From: Prauserella rugosa
Lineage (GTDB): Bacteria > Actinomycetota > Actinomycetes > Mycobacteriales > Pseudonocardiaceae
Length of the DNA: 64,000 nt
Assembly (NCBI RefSeq): GCF_000719975.1
Contig: NZ_JOIJ01000002.1
Span: 186,001-250,000, forward strand
Reading direction: 5' to 3'
Shown here: positions 21,463 through 29,612 of the stretch, piece after piece
Layout of the letters: every line of letters begins with the position of its first letter
Position numbering within the stretch: the stretch's first letter is position 1
Notes under the pieces: model-generated
Told to the model about the DNA's origin: nothing
Seen by the model: the letters and a program-made list of their open reading frames with translations, nothing else
Databases searched by the model: none
Position numbers and translations under genes: made by a program

Positions 21463-22272
21463 TCACCCTAGGTCGCCTCGCCCGGACGGTCCGCCGACGG
21501 CGTCCTCGATCCGCCGTTGGAGCTTGTTCATGCCACCGAGCCACCGGTCGGTGTCGGTGGCCCTGCGCGTGTAGTACTCGGCGACCTCGGGATGCGGCAG
21601 GATCAGGAACCGTCCGTCCCGCAGGCCCTCCAGCACCGCGGCGGCGACGTCCTCCGGTTCGATGGCATCCGCCCCCAGCAGTGCCTGGCCCGCAGGCCCC
21701 GCCTCCTCGAGCAGTGCCGTCCGCACGCCCTGCGGGCACAGCGCCTGCGCCCCCACACCGTGATGCCGGTACGTGGCAGCGAACCATTCGGCGAACGCGA
21801 CCGCCCCGTGCTTGGTCACCGAGTACGGCGCCGAGCCGAGGTTGGTCAGCAGGCCCGCGGCCGAGGCGGTCACCAGCAGATGGCCGCGGCCGCGTTCCAG
21901 CCACCGCGGCAACAGCTCCCTGGCCGCACGGACGTGGGCCATGACGTTGACGTCCCACGAGCGCGCCCACGCCTCCTCCGGGGCCTCCGGGCCGCCGTGT
22001 TCGGCGATCCCGGCGTTGCCGCAGTAGAGGTCGATGTCGCCGAGTTCCTCCCGGGCGCGGCTCACGAGGGCGCGCACGCCGTCCTCGCCCGCCGCGTCTC
22101 CGGGGACGGCGACCGCGCCCAGTTCCCGCGCGACCGACTCGACCGCCGCACCGTCGAGGTCGGCCAGGACGAGCCGGGCACCCTCGGCGGCGAACGCACG
22201 TGCGAGGGCGGCACCGATGCCGCGGCCCGCCCCGGTGACGACGACGCCGGCGCCGTCCAGGTCCACGGTCAC
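21463..22272 (-). CDS. short-chain dehydrogenase/reductase
   Basis: A 269-residue SDR, GTG start at 22272 overlapping the upstream SDR stop by 4 nt. Coenzyme motif TGAGRGIG followed by LVLADLDG (an Asp after beta2, favouring NAD), GNAG in place of NNAG, TASAAGLLTNLG and YSVTKHG for the catalytic Ser, Tyr and Lys, then a long C-terminal part (HPEVAEYYTRRATDTDRWLG) seen in actinobacterial SDRs of lipid or steroid clusters. The substrate cannot be deduced. Second gene of a minus-strand operon facing the TetR regulator; co-regulation with the 15-21 kb operon is likely through the shared operator. Confidence 0.85.
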   Translation of the reverse strand: MTVDLDGAGVVVTGAGRGIGAALARAFAAEGARLVLADLDGAAVESVARELGAVAVPGDAAGEDGVRALVSRAREELGDIDLYCGNAGIAEHGGPEAPEEAWARSWDVNVMAHVRAARELLPRWLERGRGHLLVTASAAGLLTNLGSAPYSVTKHGAVAFAEWFAATYRHHGVGAQALCPQGVRTALLEEAGPAGQALLGADAIEPEDVAAAVLEGLRDGRFLILPHPEVAEYYTRRATDTDRWLGGMNKLQRRIEDAVGGPSGRGDLG

Positions 22273-23039
22273 AGCCCACCGCCGAGGGTCACACCGCCGT
22301 CGAGCAGCAGTGTCTGGCCGGTCATCCACCCCGCGGCGTCGGACAGCAGGAAGGTCACGGCCCCGGCGATGTCCTCGGGCACGCCGAGCCGCTTGAGCGG
22401 ATACGACGAGGCGATCTCGGCCTCCCTGCCCTCGTAGAGCTGCGTGGCGAAGGACGTCTTCACGATCGCCGGGGCGACACAATTGACGCGGATCTTCGGG
22501 CCGAGTTCCTGGGCCAACTCGGTCGTCGCGCGGATGAGCGCGGCCTTGCTGACGCCGTACATGCCGATGCCGGGTGAGGTGCGCACGCCGGCGATGGAGG
22601 CGACGTTGACGATCGCGCCGCCGTGCTCGCCCATCCACGCATCGCGCACCGCCCTGGTCCACGCCAGTGGGGCGAGCACGTTGACCTGGAAGATCTTCGC
22701 CGCGGCGGCGTCGTCGCAGTCGAGCAACGCGCCGTAGTGGGGGTTGATGCCGGTGTTGTTGACGAGGTAGTCGACGCGGCCGAAGGCCTCCATCGTCCTG
22801 GCGACCGCGTCCTGCCGGTGGTCGGCGTCGTCGGCGCGGCCGGGCACCCCGAGCGCGACGTCGGCGCCGCCCAGCTCGGTCGCCGCCTCGGCCAGCGGGT
22901 CCGGCTTGCGGGCGGTGATGCAGACCTTGGCTCCGCGCGCCACCAGATCCCGCGCGATCCCGAACCCGATGCCCCTGCTCGCCCCGGTCACCACGGCCAC
23001 CTTGCCGGTGAGGTCTCCGGGCCCTGCCGTCGTCGTCAT
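22269..23039 (-). CDS. short-chain dehydrogenase/reductase (FabG-like)
   Basis: A 256-residue classical SDR starting at ATG 23039. TGASRGIG, LVNNTGINPHYGAL (NNTG variant of NNAG), VNVASIAGVRTSPGIGMYGV with YGVSK, and the C-terminal WMTGQTLLLDGGVTLGGGL typify oxidoreductases that often act on fatty or hydroxy acyl-CoAs. First gene of the minus operon (SDR, SDR, cutA); its start is 47 bp from the divergent TetR gene and the shared gap contains the TetR-type palindrome. Together with the plus-strand operon it probably belongs to one regulon. Confidence 0.87.
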   Translation of the reverse strand: MTTTAGPGDLTGKVAVVTGASRGIGFGIARDLVARGAKVCITARKPDPLAEAATELGGADVALGVPGRADDADHRQDAVARTMEAFGRVDYLVNNTGINPHYGALLDCDDAAAAKIFQVNVLAPLAWTRAVRDAWMGEHGGAIVNVASIAGVRTSPGIGMYGVSKAALIRATTELAQELGPKIRVNCVAPAIVKTSFATQLYEGREAEIASSYPLKRLGVPEDIAGAVTFLLSDAAGWMTGQTLLLDGGVTLGGGL

Positions 23040-23062
23040 CTCGTCATTGCTCCAATCCGCGC

Positions 23063-23080
23063 TGAGCGCTCGCTTACACT
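23063..23080. promoter_or_regulatory. TetR-type operator and -10 element in the divergent TetR/SDR promoter
   Basis: TGAGCG (23063-23068), CT, CGCTTA (23071-23076) repeats the palindrome found at 15189-15202 with one mismatch. It overlaps TACACT (23075-23080), a -10 element 6 nt before the TetR ATG at 23087, implying leaderless, autoregulated expression. An alternative reading is the inner 8-bp palindrome GAGCGCTC (23065-23072). Confidence 0.65.
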
Positions 23081-23086
23081 GCTGGC

Positions 23087-23725
23087 ATGTCTGGGAGCCT
23101 GCCCGCCACCCCGCAGCCGGCCGATCTGTGGCCGGACGTGCAGCCGGACGCCGCGCGCCGGCTGATGCTCGCCGGTGTCGAATCGTTCGCGCGGCGCGGA
23201 TACCACGCCACGACCACCCGCGACATCGCCGCGACGGCCGGCATGAGCCCGGCCGCGCTGTACGTCCACTTCCCGTCGAAGGCGGCACTGTTGTTCGCGA
23301 TCAGCCGCAGCGGACACGAACAGGTGCTGTCGGTGGCGCGGGAGGCGCAGGAGAATGCGCCGGGGCCGGCGGAGGCGATGCGGGAACTGGTCGAACGGTT
23401 CACCGCGTGGCACGCCCGCCGGCACACGATCGCGCGCGTCGTGCAGTACGAACTCGGGGCGCTGCCCGAGGAGGAGTACCGCGTCGTCGCGAGCCTGCGC
23501 AAGGACATCGAGGACCTGGTGCGGGGACTGGTCGACCGCGGCAGGGCGGAGGGCGTGTTCACCGTCGGCGATCCGCACACGGCCGCGCGCGCGGTGCTGT
23601 CGCTGGGGGTCGACGTCGCGCGCTGGTACAGCGACCGTTCCCGGCAGACACCCGAGGAGCTGGCGAAGGAGTACGCGGACCTGACGCTGCGCATGCTGGG
23701 CGTGCCGGACTCCCCTGCCGGCTGA
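23087..23725 (+). CDS. TetR-family transcriptional regulator
   Basis: A 212-residue TetR protein. The HTH is at about residues 23-70: ARRLMLAGVESFARRGYHAT, TTRDIAATAGMSPAALYVHF, PSKAALLFAI. The C-terminal ligand domain contains a helix-rich stretch (IEDLVRGLVDRGRAEGVF) as in acyl-CoA-responsive regulators such as KstR2-type proteins, though the ligand cannot be read from sequence. It diverges from two SDR genes and its probable operator is repeated before the six-gene operon at 15.2 kb, so it is the likely repressor of both. ATG 23087 has no Shine-Dalgarno but a -10 at -12, consistent with a leaderless transcript. Confidence 0.9.
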   Translation: MSGSLPATPQPADLWPDVQPDAARRLMLAGVESFARRGYHATTTRDIAATAGMSPAALYVHFPSKAALLFAISRSGHEQVLSVAREAQENAPGPAEAMRELVERFTAWHARRHTIARVVQYELGALPEEEYRVVASLRKDIEDLVRGLVDRGRAEGVFTVGDPHTAARAVLSLGVDVARWYSDRSRQTPEELAKEYADLTLRMLGVPDSPAG

Positions 23726-24062
23726 GCCGAACGCACTCGCCACGGCTGGGTACCGTCGAGCCGGGTGGGGCGGATACGGACGCAGGAACTGCCGGTCCAC
23801 CGATCACCTCCACCGCCGACGACACCGTCGCACCCCATCCTAAGCAACCGCTCACCTGATGCACCAGAGGTGATCAACACCCGCCGGAGCACACGTCACC
23901 GGTGAGCGGACGCCCGTCCGAAATGGACCGTTCCGACTGCCCTGCGGAGCCCGCCCGACACGGCCAGGCTCGACACAGCCCGCACGGCCGGAGCGCACGG
24001 CTCGGCACGCCACGACGGATTTCCGCCGGTGGACGACACTCGAGGGCACCCAGAATCGCGGC
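23726..24062. other. 337-bp intergenic region without a convincing gene
   Basis: No reading frame here looks coding. It contains TAAGCAACCGCTCA at 23841-23854, an imperfect version (two mismatches in the half-sites) of the TetR palindrome, and two 9-bp arms GATCACCTC (23802-23810) and GAGGTGATC (23867-23875) that are inverted copies 56 nt apart. Either could belong to the promoter of the DUF1203 gene at 24063; no clear -35/-10 was found. Confidence 0.5.
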
Positions 24063-24671
24063 GTGGAACTCGACATCCTCGCCATCCCACCGGACGTCCT
24101 CGACCGGCTCCGCGTCGTCGACGACGCGGGCAACCACCCCGAGAACCTCGTGAGCGGCGCCGAACGCGGGTACCCACTCCGCTGTTGCCTGCGGCGCAGC
24201 CGTCCCGGAGAGCGCCTGCTGCTCGCGTCGTACGCGCCGGTGCGACGCCGGATCGGCGCCGCCGACACGGGTCCCGGCTCCGGCACTGCCTTCGGCTCCG
24301 GCACTGCCTTCGGCTCCGGCACTACCTTCGGCTCCGGTCCCGGCTCCGGCACCGGGCCCGGCCCCTACGACGAACGGGGGCCGGTGTTCGTGCACGCCGA
24401 CCGCTGCGGCGGGCCGGAGTCCCCGGCGTGGCCGGAGGAACTGCGCGGGACCCGCCGCGTACTGCGCTGCTACTCGCCGCAGGGCCGCATCCTCGGCGGA
24501 TGTCTGCTCGACTCGCCCGCCCGCACCCGCCTGGCCGAACGCACGGCCGGCGACCTGCTGCTCGACCCTGCCGTCGCGTTCGTGCAGGTGCGTGCCGTCG
24601 AGTTCGGCTGCTTCCTGTTCGACGTCACCCGCGCGCACACCCGCGACGAACCCGCGGTGAGCACGGGCTGA
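24063..24671 (+). CDS. DUF1203 domain protein with Gly-Ser-Thr repeat insertion
   Basis: A 202-residue protein, GTG start at 24063. The N-terminal half (ILAIPPDVLDRLRVVDDAGN, YPLRCCLRRSRPGERLLLAS) and the block GPVFVHADRCGGPES match the DUF1203 family, small cytoplasmic proteins of unknown function. Between them lies a GSGTAF-repeat insertion (residues about 72-100) that ordinary members lack and that is encoded by an 18-bp tandem repeat. The C-terminal part (FVQVRAVEFGCFLFDV) completes the domain. It converges on the second TetR gene with 21 bp between them. Role unknown. Confidence 0.75.
   Translation: MELDILAIPPDVLDRLRVVDDAGNHPENLVSGAERGYPLRCCLRRSRPGERLLLASYAPVRRRIGAADTGPGSGTAFGSGTAFGSGTTFGSGPGSGTGPGPYDERGPVFVHADRCGGPESPAWPEELRGTRRVLRCYSPQGRILGGCLLDSPARTRLAERTAGDLLLDPAVAFVQVRAVEFGCFLFDVTRAHTRDEPAVSTG
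24276..24329. repeat. 18-bp coding tandem repeat (3 units) in the DUF1203 gene
   Basis: Units GGCTCCGGCACTGCCTTC at 24276 and 24294, and a one-base variant at 24312, followed by a degenerate continuation to about 24353. They encode GSGTAF, GSGTAF, GSGTTF. The near-identity of the units indicates recent slippage. Confidence 0.85.
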
Positions 24672-24692
24672 AGCCGGCCGTGGCGCACCCGG

Positions 24693-25268
24693 TCAGACCG
24701 CCGTCTCCAGCATGCGTGCCCATTGGCGTGCGATCTGGGCGCGCCGGCGGCCGTCGTCGGTCAGCAGGTTCGCCAGTCCGAGACCGCGGGCCAGGTCCAA
24801 CGTGGCCTGCACCGCCTCGCGCACGCCGGGCCGCGACTCGTCGGCACCCAGCAGCTCGACCACCACCCGGTGGGCCTCCTTGCCGACCCGCGCCTGCAAC
24901 GGAGCGAGCACCGCGGCCAGTGCGGGATCGTGCGAGGCGGCCACCCACAGGTCGAGGGCGGCACGGAACTTCACGTCGGTGTAGAGGTCCAGCACCATCT
25001 CGGCAACCGGCAGGGTTCGCGCCCGTCCGGTGGGGAGCTCGGCCGAGCGACGCCGCAGCTCGGCGATCTGCTCCTCGGCCAGTTGCTCCACGGCCGCGAC
25101 CACGAGCGCCTCCCTGGTCGGGAAATGGTGCTGCGCGGCACCGCGCGAGACCCCGGCCCGCTCGGCGATCTCGAGCATCGTCGCGGCGTGCCAACCGCGC
25201 TCGGCCAGGCAGTCCACGGCGGCACCGATCAGCCTGCGCCGGGTCGTCCTGCCTCGTTCCTGCCCCAT
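24693..25268 (-). CDS. TetR-family transcriptional regulator
   Basis: A 191-residue TetR protein starting at ATG 25268. HTH: RLIGAAVDCLAERGWHAATM, LEIAERAGVSRGAAQHHFPT. It lies 14 bp downstream of an acyl-CoA dehydrogenase gene, last in a four-gene minus operon (TIGR03084, two acyl-CoA dehydrogenases, TetR), so it is co-expressed with what it probably controls. The most plausible operator is the AATCA/TGATT inverted repeat at 28529-28546 between this operon and the divergent enoyl-CoA hydratase gene. Inducer unknown, probably an acyl-CoA. Confidence 0.88.
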   Translation of the reverse strand: MGQERGRTTRRRLIGAAVDCLAERGWHAATMLEIAERAGVSRGAAQHHFPTREALVVAAVEQLAEEQIAELRRRSAELPTGRARTLPVAEMVLDLYTDVKFRAALDLWVAASHDPALAAVLAPLQARVGKEAHRVVVELLGADESRPGVREAVQATLDLARGLGLANLLTDDGRRRAQIARQWARMLETAV

Positions 25269-25282
25269 GCGCGCCCACCGGC

Positions 25283-26443
25283 TCAGTACGACTTCGGCAG
25301 GCCGAGACTGTGCTGGGCCACGAAGTTCAGCACCATCTCCCTGCTGACGGGCGCGATCCGGCCCACCCGCACGGCCCCGAGCAGGGTGCCCAGCCCGTAC
25401 TCCGAGGCCAGTCCGTTGCCGCCGTGGGTCTGTACGGCCTGGTCCACGGTGCGGGTCGCGGCCTCCGCCGCCGCGTACTTGGCCATGTTGGCCGCCTCGC
25501 CCGCGCCGAAGTCGTCCCCCGCGTCGTACAGCGCGGCGGCCTTCTGGCCCATCAGCTTGGCGAGTTCGGTCTCGATCTTGACCTCCGCCAGTGGGTGGGC
25601 GATGCCCTGATGGGAACCGATGGGAGCACCCCACACGCTGCGCTCCTTGGCGTAGGCGGCCGCCTTGTCGAGTGCGTACCGCGCGATGCCGACCGAGAAC
25701 GCCGCGCTCATGATCCGCTCCGGGTTCAGGCCCGCGAACAGCTGCGCCAGCGCCGCGTCCTCCGAGCCGACGAGCGCCTCGGCGGGCAGCCGTACGTCGT
25801 CGAGGAACAGCCCGAACTGCTTGTCGGCCGATACGAGATCCATCGGGATCTCCTTGTACTCGAACCCCGGCGTGTCGGTGGGCAGGATGAACAGGGCGGG
25901 CTTGAGCTTGCCGGTCCTGGCATCCTCGGTCCGGCCCACCACGAGCACCGCGTCGGCCTCGTCCACACCGGACACGAACACCTTGCGTCCGTTGAGCACC
26001 CAGTCCGAACCGTCCCGGGCGGCCGTCGTGGTGATGCGATGCGAGTTCGACCCGGCGTCCGGTTCGGTGATCCCGAAGGCCATCCGCACGCTGCCGTCGG
26101 CGAAACCGGGCAGCCAGCGGTCACGCTGCTCGTCGGTGCCGTAGCGGGCGATCACCGTGGCGCAGATGGCCGGCGAGACCACCATGAGCAGCATGGGCGT
26201 CCCGGCTGCGCAGAACTCCTCGCACACGGCGGCCAGATCGCCGATGCCGGCGCCGCCTCCGCCGTACTCCTCGGGAACCGACACCCCCAGGTAGCCCAAC
26301 CGGCCTGCCTCGTCCCACAGCTCGGAGGTCTTGCCCCCGTTTCGGGCGCGCTCGGTGTAGTAGTCGTGGCCGTACTTGGCCGCCAACTCGGAGACGGCCC
26401 GACGCAACGCCTGCCGTTCGTCGGATTCGGTGAAGCCGGTCAT
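25283..26443 (-). CDS. acyl-CoA dehydrogenase
   Basis: A 386-residue acyl-CoA dehydrogenase of normal length. LGYLGVSVPEEYGGGGAGIG, AFGITEPDAGSNSHRITT, LNGRKVFVSGVDEADAVLVV and SVWGAPIGSHQGIAHPLAEV are the usual FAD and substrate contacts, and VQTHGGNGLASEYG precedes the C-terminal helices (APVSREMVLNFVAQHSLGLP). ATG 26443. Third gene of the minus operon, 37 bp after the previous dehydrogenase. The two dehydrogenases are not close paralogues and may form a heteromer or act on successive intermediates. Substrate unknown. Confidence 0.88.
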   Translation of the reverse strand: MTGFTESDERQALRRAVSELAAKYGHDYYTERARNGGKTSELWDEAGRLGYLGVSVPEEYGGGGAGIGDLAAVCEEFCAAGTPMLLMVVSPAICATVIARYGTDEQRDRWLPGFADGSVRMAFGITEPDAGSNSHRITTTAARDGSDWVLNGRKVFVSGVDEADAVLVVGRTEDARTGKLKPALFILPTDTPGFEYKEIPMDLVSADKQFGLFLDDVRLPAEALVGSEDAALAQLFAGLNPERIMSAAFSVGIARYALDKAAAYAKERSVWGAPIGSHQGIAHPLAEVKIETELAKLMGQKAAALYDAGDDFGAGEAANMAKYAAAEAATRTVDQAVQTHGGNGLASEYGLGTLLGAVRVGRIAPVSREMVLNFVAQHSLGLPKSY

Positions 26444-26480
26444 GACGGTGTCCTCCTGCGGGTCGGTCGGGGGGCGTGGG

Positions 26481-27635
26481 TCAGGCGGTGTAGCCGAGAC
26501 GTTTCGCGGCCAGTCCGGTGAGAATCTCCGTGGTGCCGCCGCCGATGCCGAGGATCCGCACGTCCCGGTAGTGACGCTCCACTTCGGACTCGCTCATGTA
26601 GCCGAGCCCGCCGTGCAGTTGGACCGCCTCGTTGACGACCCACTCCCCCGTTTCCACGGCGGTGTTCTTGGCGAAGCACGCCTCGGCGATCACGTCCTCG
26701 CCGGCCGCGTGGCGGGCCGCGATCTCCCGGGTGTAGCTGCGGGCGACGTCGATCCTGCGGGCCATGTCGGTGAGGGTGTGCTGCACCAGCTGGCGGGAGA
26801 TCAGCGGCCTGCCGAAGGTCTCCCGCATCCGGCACCACTCGACGGTCAGGTCCAGTGCCCGTTGCGCGGTCGCGTAGCCCTGGACGGCCAGCGACAACCG
26901 CTCGGGCACGAACTGCGTCGCGATCTGGAAGAAGCCGCTGCCCTCGGGGCCCACCAGGTTCTCCGCCGGCACCCGGACGTCCTCGTAGGACAGTTCCGCG
27001 GTGTCCGAGCACCGCCAGCCCATCTTGTCGAGTTTGCGCGTGACGGTCAGCCCGGGCGTCGGTTTCTCCACCACGATCAGCGACAGCCCCCGTGCCCCCT
27101 CCTCACCGGTGCGCACCGCCGTGGTGATGAAGTCGGCGCGGCAGCCGGACGTGATGAACGTCTTCGCCCCGTTGATGACGTACTCGTCGCCCTCGCGGCG
27201 CGCGGTCGTGCGGATCCCCGCGACGTCGGAACCGCCGTCGGGCTCGGTGATCGCCAGCGAACACACCTTGTCGCCTGCGAGCGCGGGGGCGACCCACTTC
27301 TCGATCTGATCCGGGTCACCGACGGCCGCCATGTGCGGCACGGCGATGCCGCACGTCAGCAGCGATGCCACGAGCCCACCCGAGCCGCCCGCGTAGTGGA
27401 TCTCCTCGGTCACCACGAGCGCGTCGAGGAAGTCCCCGCCTCCGCCGCCCGCCTTCTCCGGTAGCGCCACGCCGAGCAGCCCCGCCTCACCGGCCTTGCG
27501 GTGCAGGGAGCGCGGCAGCTCACCCTCGGCCTCCCACGTGTCGAGGTGCGGTAACACCTCGCGCTCCATGAAACTCCGCACCGTCCGGCGAAGCTCGAGC
27601 CGTTCGGAAGTGGCCAGCGGATCGGCTCGGGTCAC
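26481..27635 (-). CDS. acyl-CoA dehydrogenase
   Basis: A 384-residue enzyme, GTG start at 27635 overlapping the TIGR03084 stop (GTGA). Conserved blocks: CSLAITEPDGGSDVAGIRTT, INGAKTFITSGCRADFIT, RETFGRPLISRQLVQHTLTD, and the catalytic-region segment ILGIGGGTTEILTGLAAKRLG, where G-G-G-T replaces the E-G-T of medium-chain enzymes; the catalytic base may lie elsewhere, as in long-chain and isovaleryl-CoA types. Member of the TIGR03084 operon. Likely oxidises a branched acyl-CoA; inferred. Confidence 0.87.
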   Translation of the reverse strand: MTRADPLATSERLELRRTVRSFMEREVLPHLDTWEAEGELPRSLHRKAGEAGLLGVALPEKAGGGGGDFLDALVVTEEIHYAGGSGGLVASLLTCGIAVPHMAAVGDPDQIEKWVAPALAGDKVCSLAITEPDGGSDVAGIRTTARREGDEYVINGAKTFITSGCRADFITTAVRTGEEGARGLSLIVVEKPTPGLTVTRKLDKMGWRCSDTAELSYEDVRVPAENLVGPEGSGFFQIATQFVPERLSLAVQGYATAQRALDLTVEWCRMRETFGRPLISRQLVQHTLTDMARRIDVARSYTREIAARHAAGEDVIAEACFAKNTAVETGEWVVNEAVQLHGGLGYMSESEVERHYRDVRILGIGGGTTEILTGLAAKRLGYTA

Positions 27636-28456
27636 AACGCCTCCCTGTGTGTCGTGGTCGTTCCGGTACCGGAGCCACCGGTGGGCTGCCTGCCCTGCCC
27701 CGGCGGCCCGGCGAACGCCTGCGCGATCGCGAGCCACTCCTCGGCACCCGCGGTCGCGACCAGGTCGGTGTCGGCGCGATGTCTGCGCTGCGTGACCAGC
27801 AGGCAGAAGTCGAGGGCACTGCCGATGATCCGCTCGGACGCATCGTCGGGGCCGAACGTCCACATCGCACCGTCGGGCGCGGTGAGTTCGACGCGGAACT
27901 CGGTCTCCGGGGGATTGCGGTCATGCACGAGGAACGCGAAGTCGCGGGTGCGCACACCCAGGCGCGCGATGTGCCGCAGGCGGGCCGTGGGTGGCCGGGT
28001 GACCTCGAGCGCATCGGCGACGTCCTGGCCGTGGGCCCAGGTCTCCATCATCCGCGCGGTCGCCATCGATGCCGGGCTCATGGGCGGGCCGTACCAGGGC
28101 AGCTTCTCGCCGGCCGGCACGGCCGCGAGCGCGGCCTGCAGCTCGCCGCGGCCCGCGCGCCAACGACGCAGCAGTTCCGCGGGTTCGAGCCCGGCCAGCT
28201 CCTGGGCCCCGGCGTCCACGAAATGCTCGCCGCCCTCGAGTGCGCGGCGCAGCTCCTCGCCGAACTCCTCGGGCCTCCGCGCGGCGATCAACGCCTTCTC
28301 GTCGGTCCACACGAGATGCGCGATCTGGTGCGCGACGGTCCATCCCGGCGCCGGTGTGGGCCGGAGCCAGGCCGCGTCGGGAAGCCGGGCCACCAGCGCG
28401 TCGAGCTCGACGCTCTCGGCCTCGAGATCCCGCAGGATCGGGTCGAGTTCGACCAC
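27632..28456 (-). CDS. TIGR03084-family metal-binding protein (DinB/mycothiol maleylpyruvate isomerase-like)
   Basis: A 274-residue protein, GTG start at 28456 with GGAGGT 6 nt upstream. The N-terminal DinB-like four-helix domain carries PGWTVAHQIAHLVWTDEKAL with the metal-binding histidines, and METWAHGQDVADAL supplies the third; this is the pattern of mycothiol-dependent isomerases and TIGR03084 proteins. The C-terminal half (RNPPETEFRVELTAPDGAMW) is SCP2-like. First gene of the operon with two acyl-CoA dehydrogenases and TetR; such grouping recurs in actinomycetes and suggests a mycothiol-assisted step in acyl-CoA breakdown, unproven. The C-terminal Gly/Thr tail is likely disordered. Confidence 0.83.
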   Translation of the reverse strand: MVELDPILRDLEAESVELDALVARLPDAAWLRPTPAPGWTVAHQIAHLVWTDEKALIAARRPEEFGEELRRALEGGEHFVDAGAQELAGLEPAELLRRWRAGRGELQAALAAVPAGEKLPWYGPPMSPASMATARMMETWAHGQDVADALEVTRPPTARLRHIARLGVRTRDFAFLVHDRNPPETEFRVELTAPDGAMWTFGPDDASERIIGSALDFCLLVTQRRHRADTDLVATAGAEEWLAIAQAFAGPPGQGRQPTGGSGTGTTTTHREAL

Positions 28457-28528
28457 CGGATACCTCCTCGTCGACGACCGGCGGGCCGCGCGGCCCGGGT
28501 GCAACCTAGGCCGCCGTCGCGCTCGGAA

Positions 28529-28546
28529 TCAAGCACGCGTGATTGT
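28529..28546. promoter_or_regulatory. inverted repeat between divergent acyl-CoA operons
   Basis: AATCA (28529-28533) and TGATT (28542-28546) flank an 8-bp centre; the offset core CACGCGTG (28536-28543) is itself palindromic. It lies in an AT-richer patch between the minus TIGR03084 operon and the plus echA-like operon. Candidate site for the TetR protein encoded at 24693-25268. Confidence 0.45.
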
Positions 28547-28558
28547 TTTTACCTTGTT

Positions 28559-28587
28559 GACAGTTCGCCAGCAAGCCCGTAGGCACG
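28559..28587 (+). promoter_or_regulatory. candidate promoter of the enoyl-CoA hydratase operon
   Basis: TTGACA (28559-28564) is a perfect -35 hexamer; 17 bp further lies TAGGCA (28582-28587), a weak -10. It points at the GTG at 28695 with a leader of about 100 nt. The AATCA/TGATT repeat ends 13 bp upstream of the -35. Confidence 0.45.
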
Positions 28588-28622
28588 TGACCACAGGGAT
28601 CCACGCAGCACACGACGCACGA

Positions 28623-28655
28623 CACAGGACGTACGGCACAGGACGTACGGCACAG
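28623..28655. repeat. 14-bp non-coding tandem repeat
   Basis: CACAGGACGTACGG occurs at 28623-28636 and 28637-28650 and begins a third copy (28651-28655), within the leader of the enoyl-CoA hydratase gene. It may be slippage only. Confidence 0.8.
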
Positions 28656-28694
28656 CCGGACTCGACAGCCCGAGCAGACGAGACAGGAGAGACC

Positions 28695-29612
28695 GTGCCC
28701 GACACCTCCGGCGCCACCGACCCGGCAGGCACCGAGCCCGAGGTCACCTACCGGGTGGCCGATCGGATCGCCACGATCACGCTGAACCGGCCTGCGGCGC
28801 GCAACGGCTACACGGTGCGCATGGCCGACGAACTGGCCGCCGCCCTCGACCGGGCCGACCACGATCCCGACGTCCGCGTGGCCGTCCTGACCGGCGCAGG
28901 CAGGGACTTCTGCGTCGGAGCCGACCTGTCCCAGGGCGGGTTCGACCCCGGCTCCGACCCTGCTCCCGGCTCCGATAACGCAACCGACACCGCAGCCGCG
29001 ACGGCCACCGACCCGGGGGCCACGTGGCAGGAACCGGCGGGACGGTGCTCGCGGCGCATCTTCACGATGAACAAACCGGTGATCGCCGCCCTCAACGGGA
29101 ACGCGATCGGCGGCGGCATCACCATCACCCTGTCCGCGGACTACCGGCTCGCCGCCACCGACAGCCGGTTCGGCTTCGTCTTCACCCGCCGCGGGATCTA
29201 CCCGGAAGGGGCCTCGGCCTGGTTCCTGCCCCGGCTCGTCGGAATGGGACGCGCGCTCGACTGGATGATCAGCGGACGGCTCGTCGACGCCGCCGAGGCC
29301 GAACGAGCCGGGCTCGTGCACAGCGTCCACGCACCCGACGAGCTGCTGGACGCGGCGTACGCGCTCGCGGCCGAACTGGTGGCCACCACCGCGCCGGTGT
29401 CGGTGGCCGTGACCCGCCAGCTCGTCTACCGCATGTCCCCGCTCGACTCGCCTGCGCCCGTGCACGAGCTCGACTCGAAACTCGTCGCCGGCATCGCCGA
29501 CAGTCCCGACGCCGTCGAAGGCGTCCTGTCGTTCCTGCAGAAACGCCCGCCGGAGTTCACCCTGAGCCCGGAGACCGACCTGCCCGAATTCCTGCCGTGG
29601 AGCCAGTCATGA
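28695..29612 (+). CDS. enoyl-CoA hydratase/isomerase (crotonase) family protein
   Basis: A 305-residue crotonase, GTG start at 28695 after AGGAGAG. ITLNRPAARNGYTVRMADEL and LTGAGRDFCVGADLSQGGF hold the first oxyanion strand; NGNAIGGGITITLSADYRLA the second. RRGIYPEGASAWFLPRLVG has the PEG(C/A)S glutamate found in isomerase-type members rather than the two-Glu hydratase pair, so it may be a delta3-delta2 isomerase or hydratase of an unusual acyl-CoA. An acidic Asp/Thr/Ala insertion (about residues 78-100) interrupts the fold. It overlaps the acetoacetate decarboxylase-like gene by 4 nt. Confidence 0.87.
   Translation: MPDTSGATDPAGTEPEVTYRVADRIATITLNRPAARNGYTVRMADELAAALDRADHDPDVRVAVLTGAGRDFCVGADLSQGGFDPGSDPAPGSDNATDTAAATATDPGATWQEPAGRCSRRIFTMNKPVIAALNGNAIGGGITITLSADYRLAATDSRFGFVFTRRGIYPEGASAWFLPRLVGMGRALDWMISGRLVDAAEAERAGLVHSVHAPDELLDAAYALAAELVATTAPVSVAVTRQLVYRMSPLDSPAPVHELDSKLVAGIADSPDAVEGVLSFLQKRPPEFTLSPETDLPEFLPWSQS

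Noticed and set aside
23841..23854. Third TetR operator
   Set aside because: Two half-site mismatches and no promoter identified nearby; mentioned only as part of the intergenic entry.
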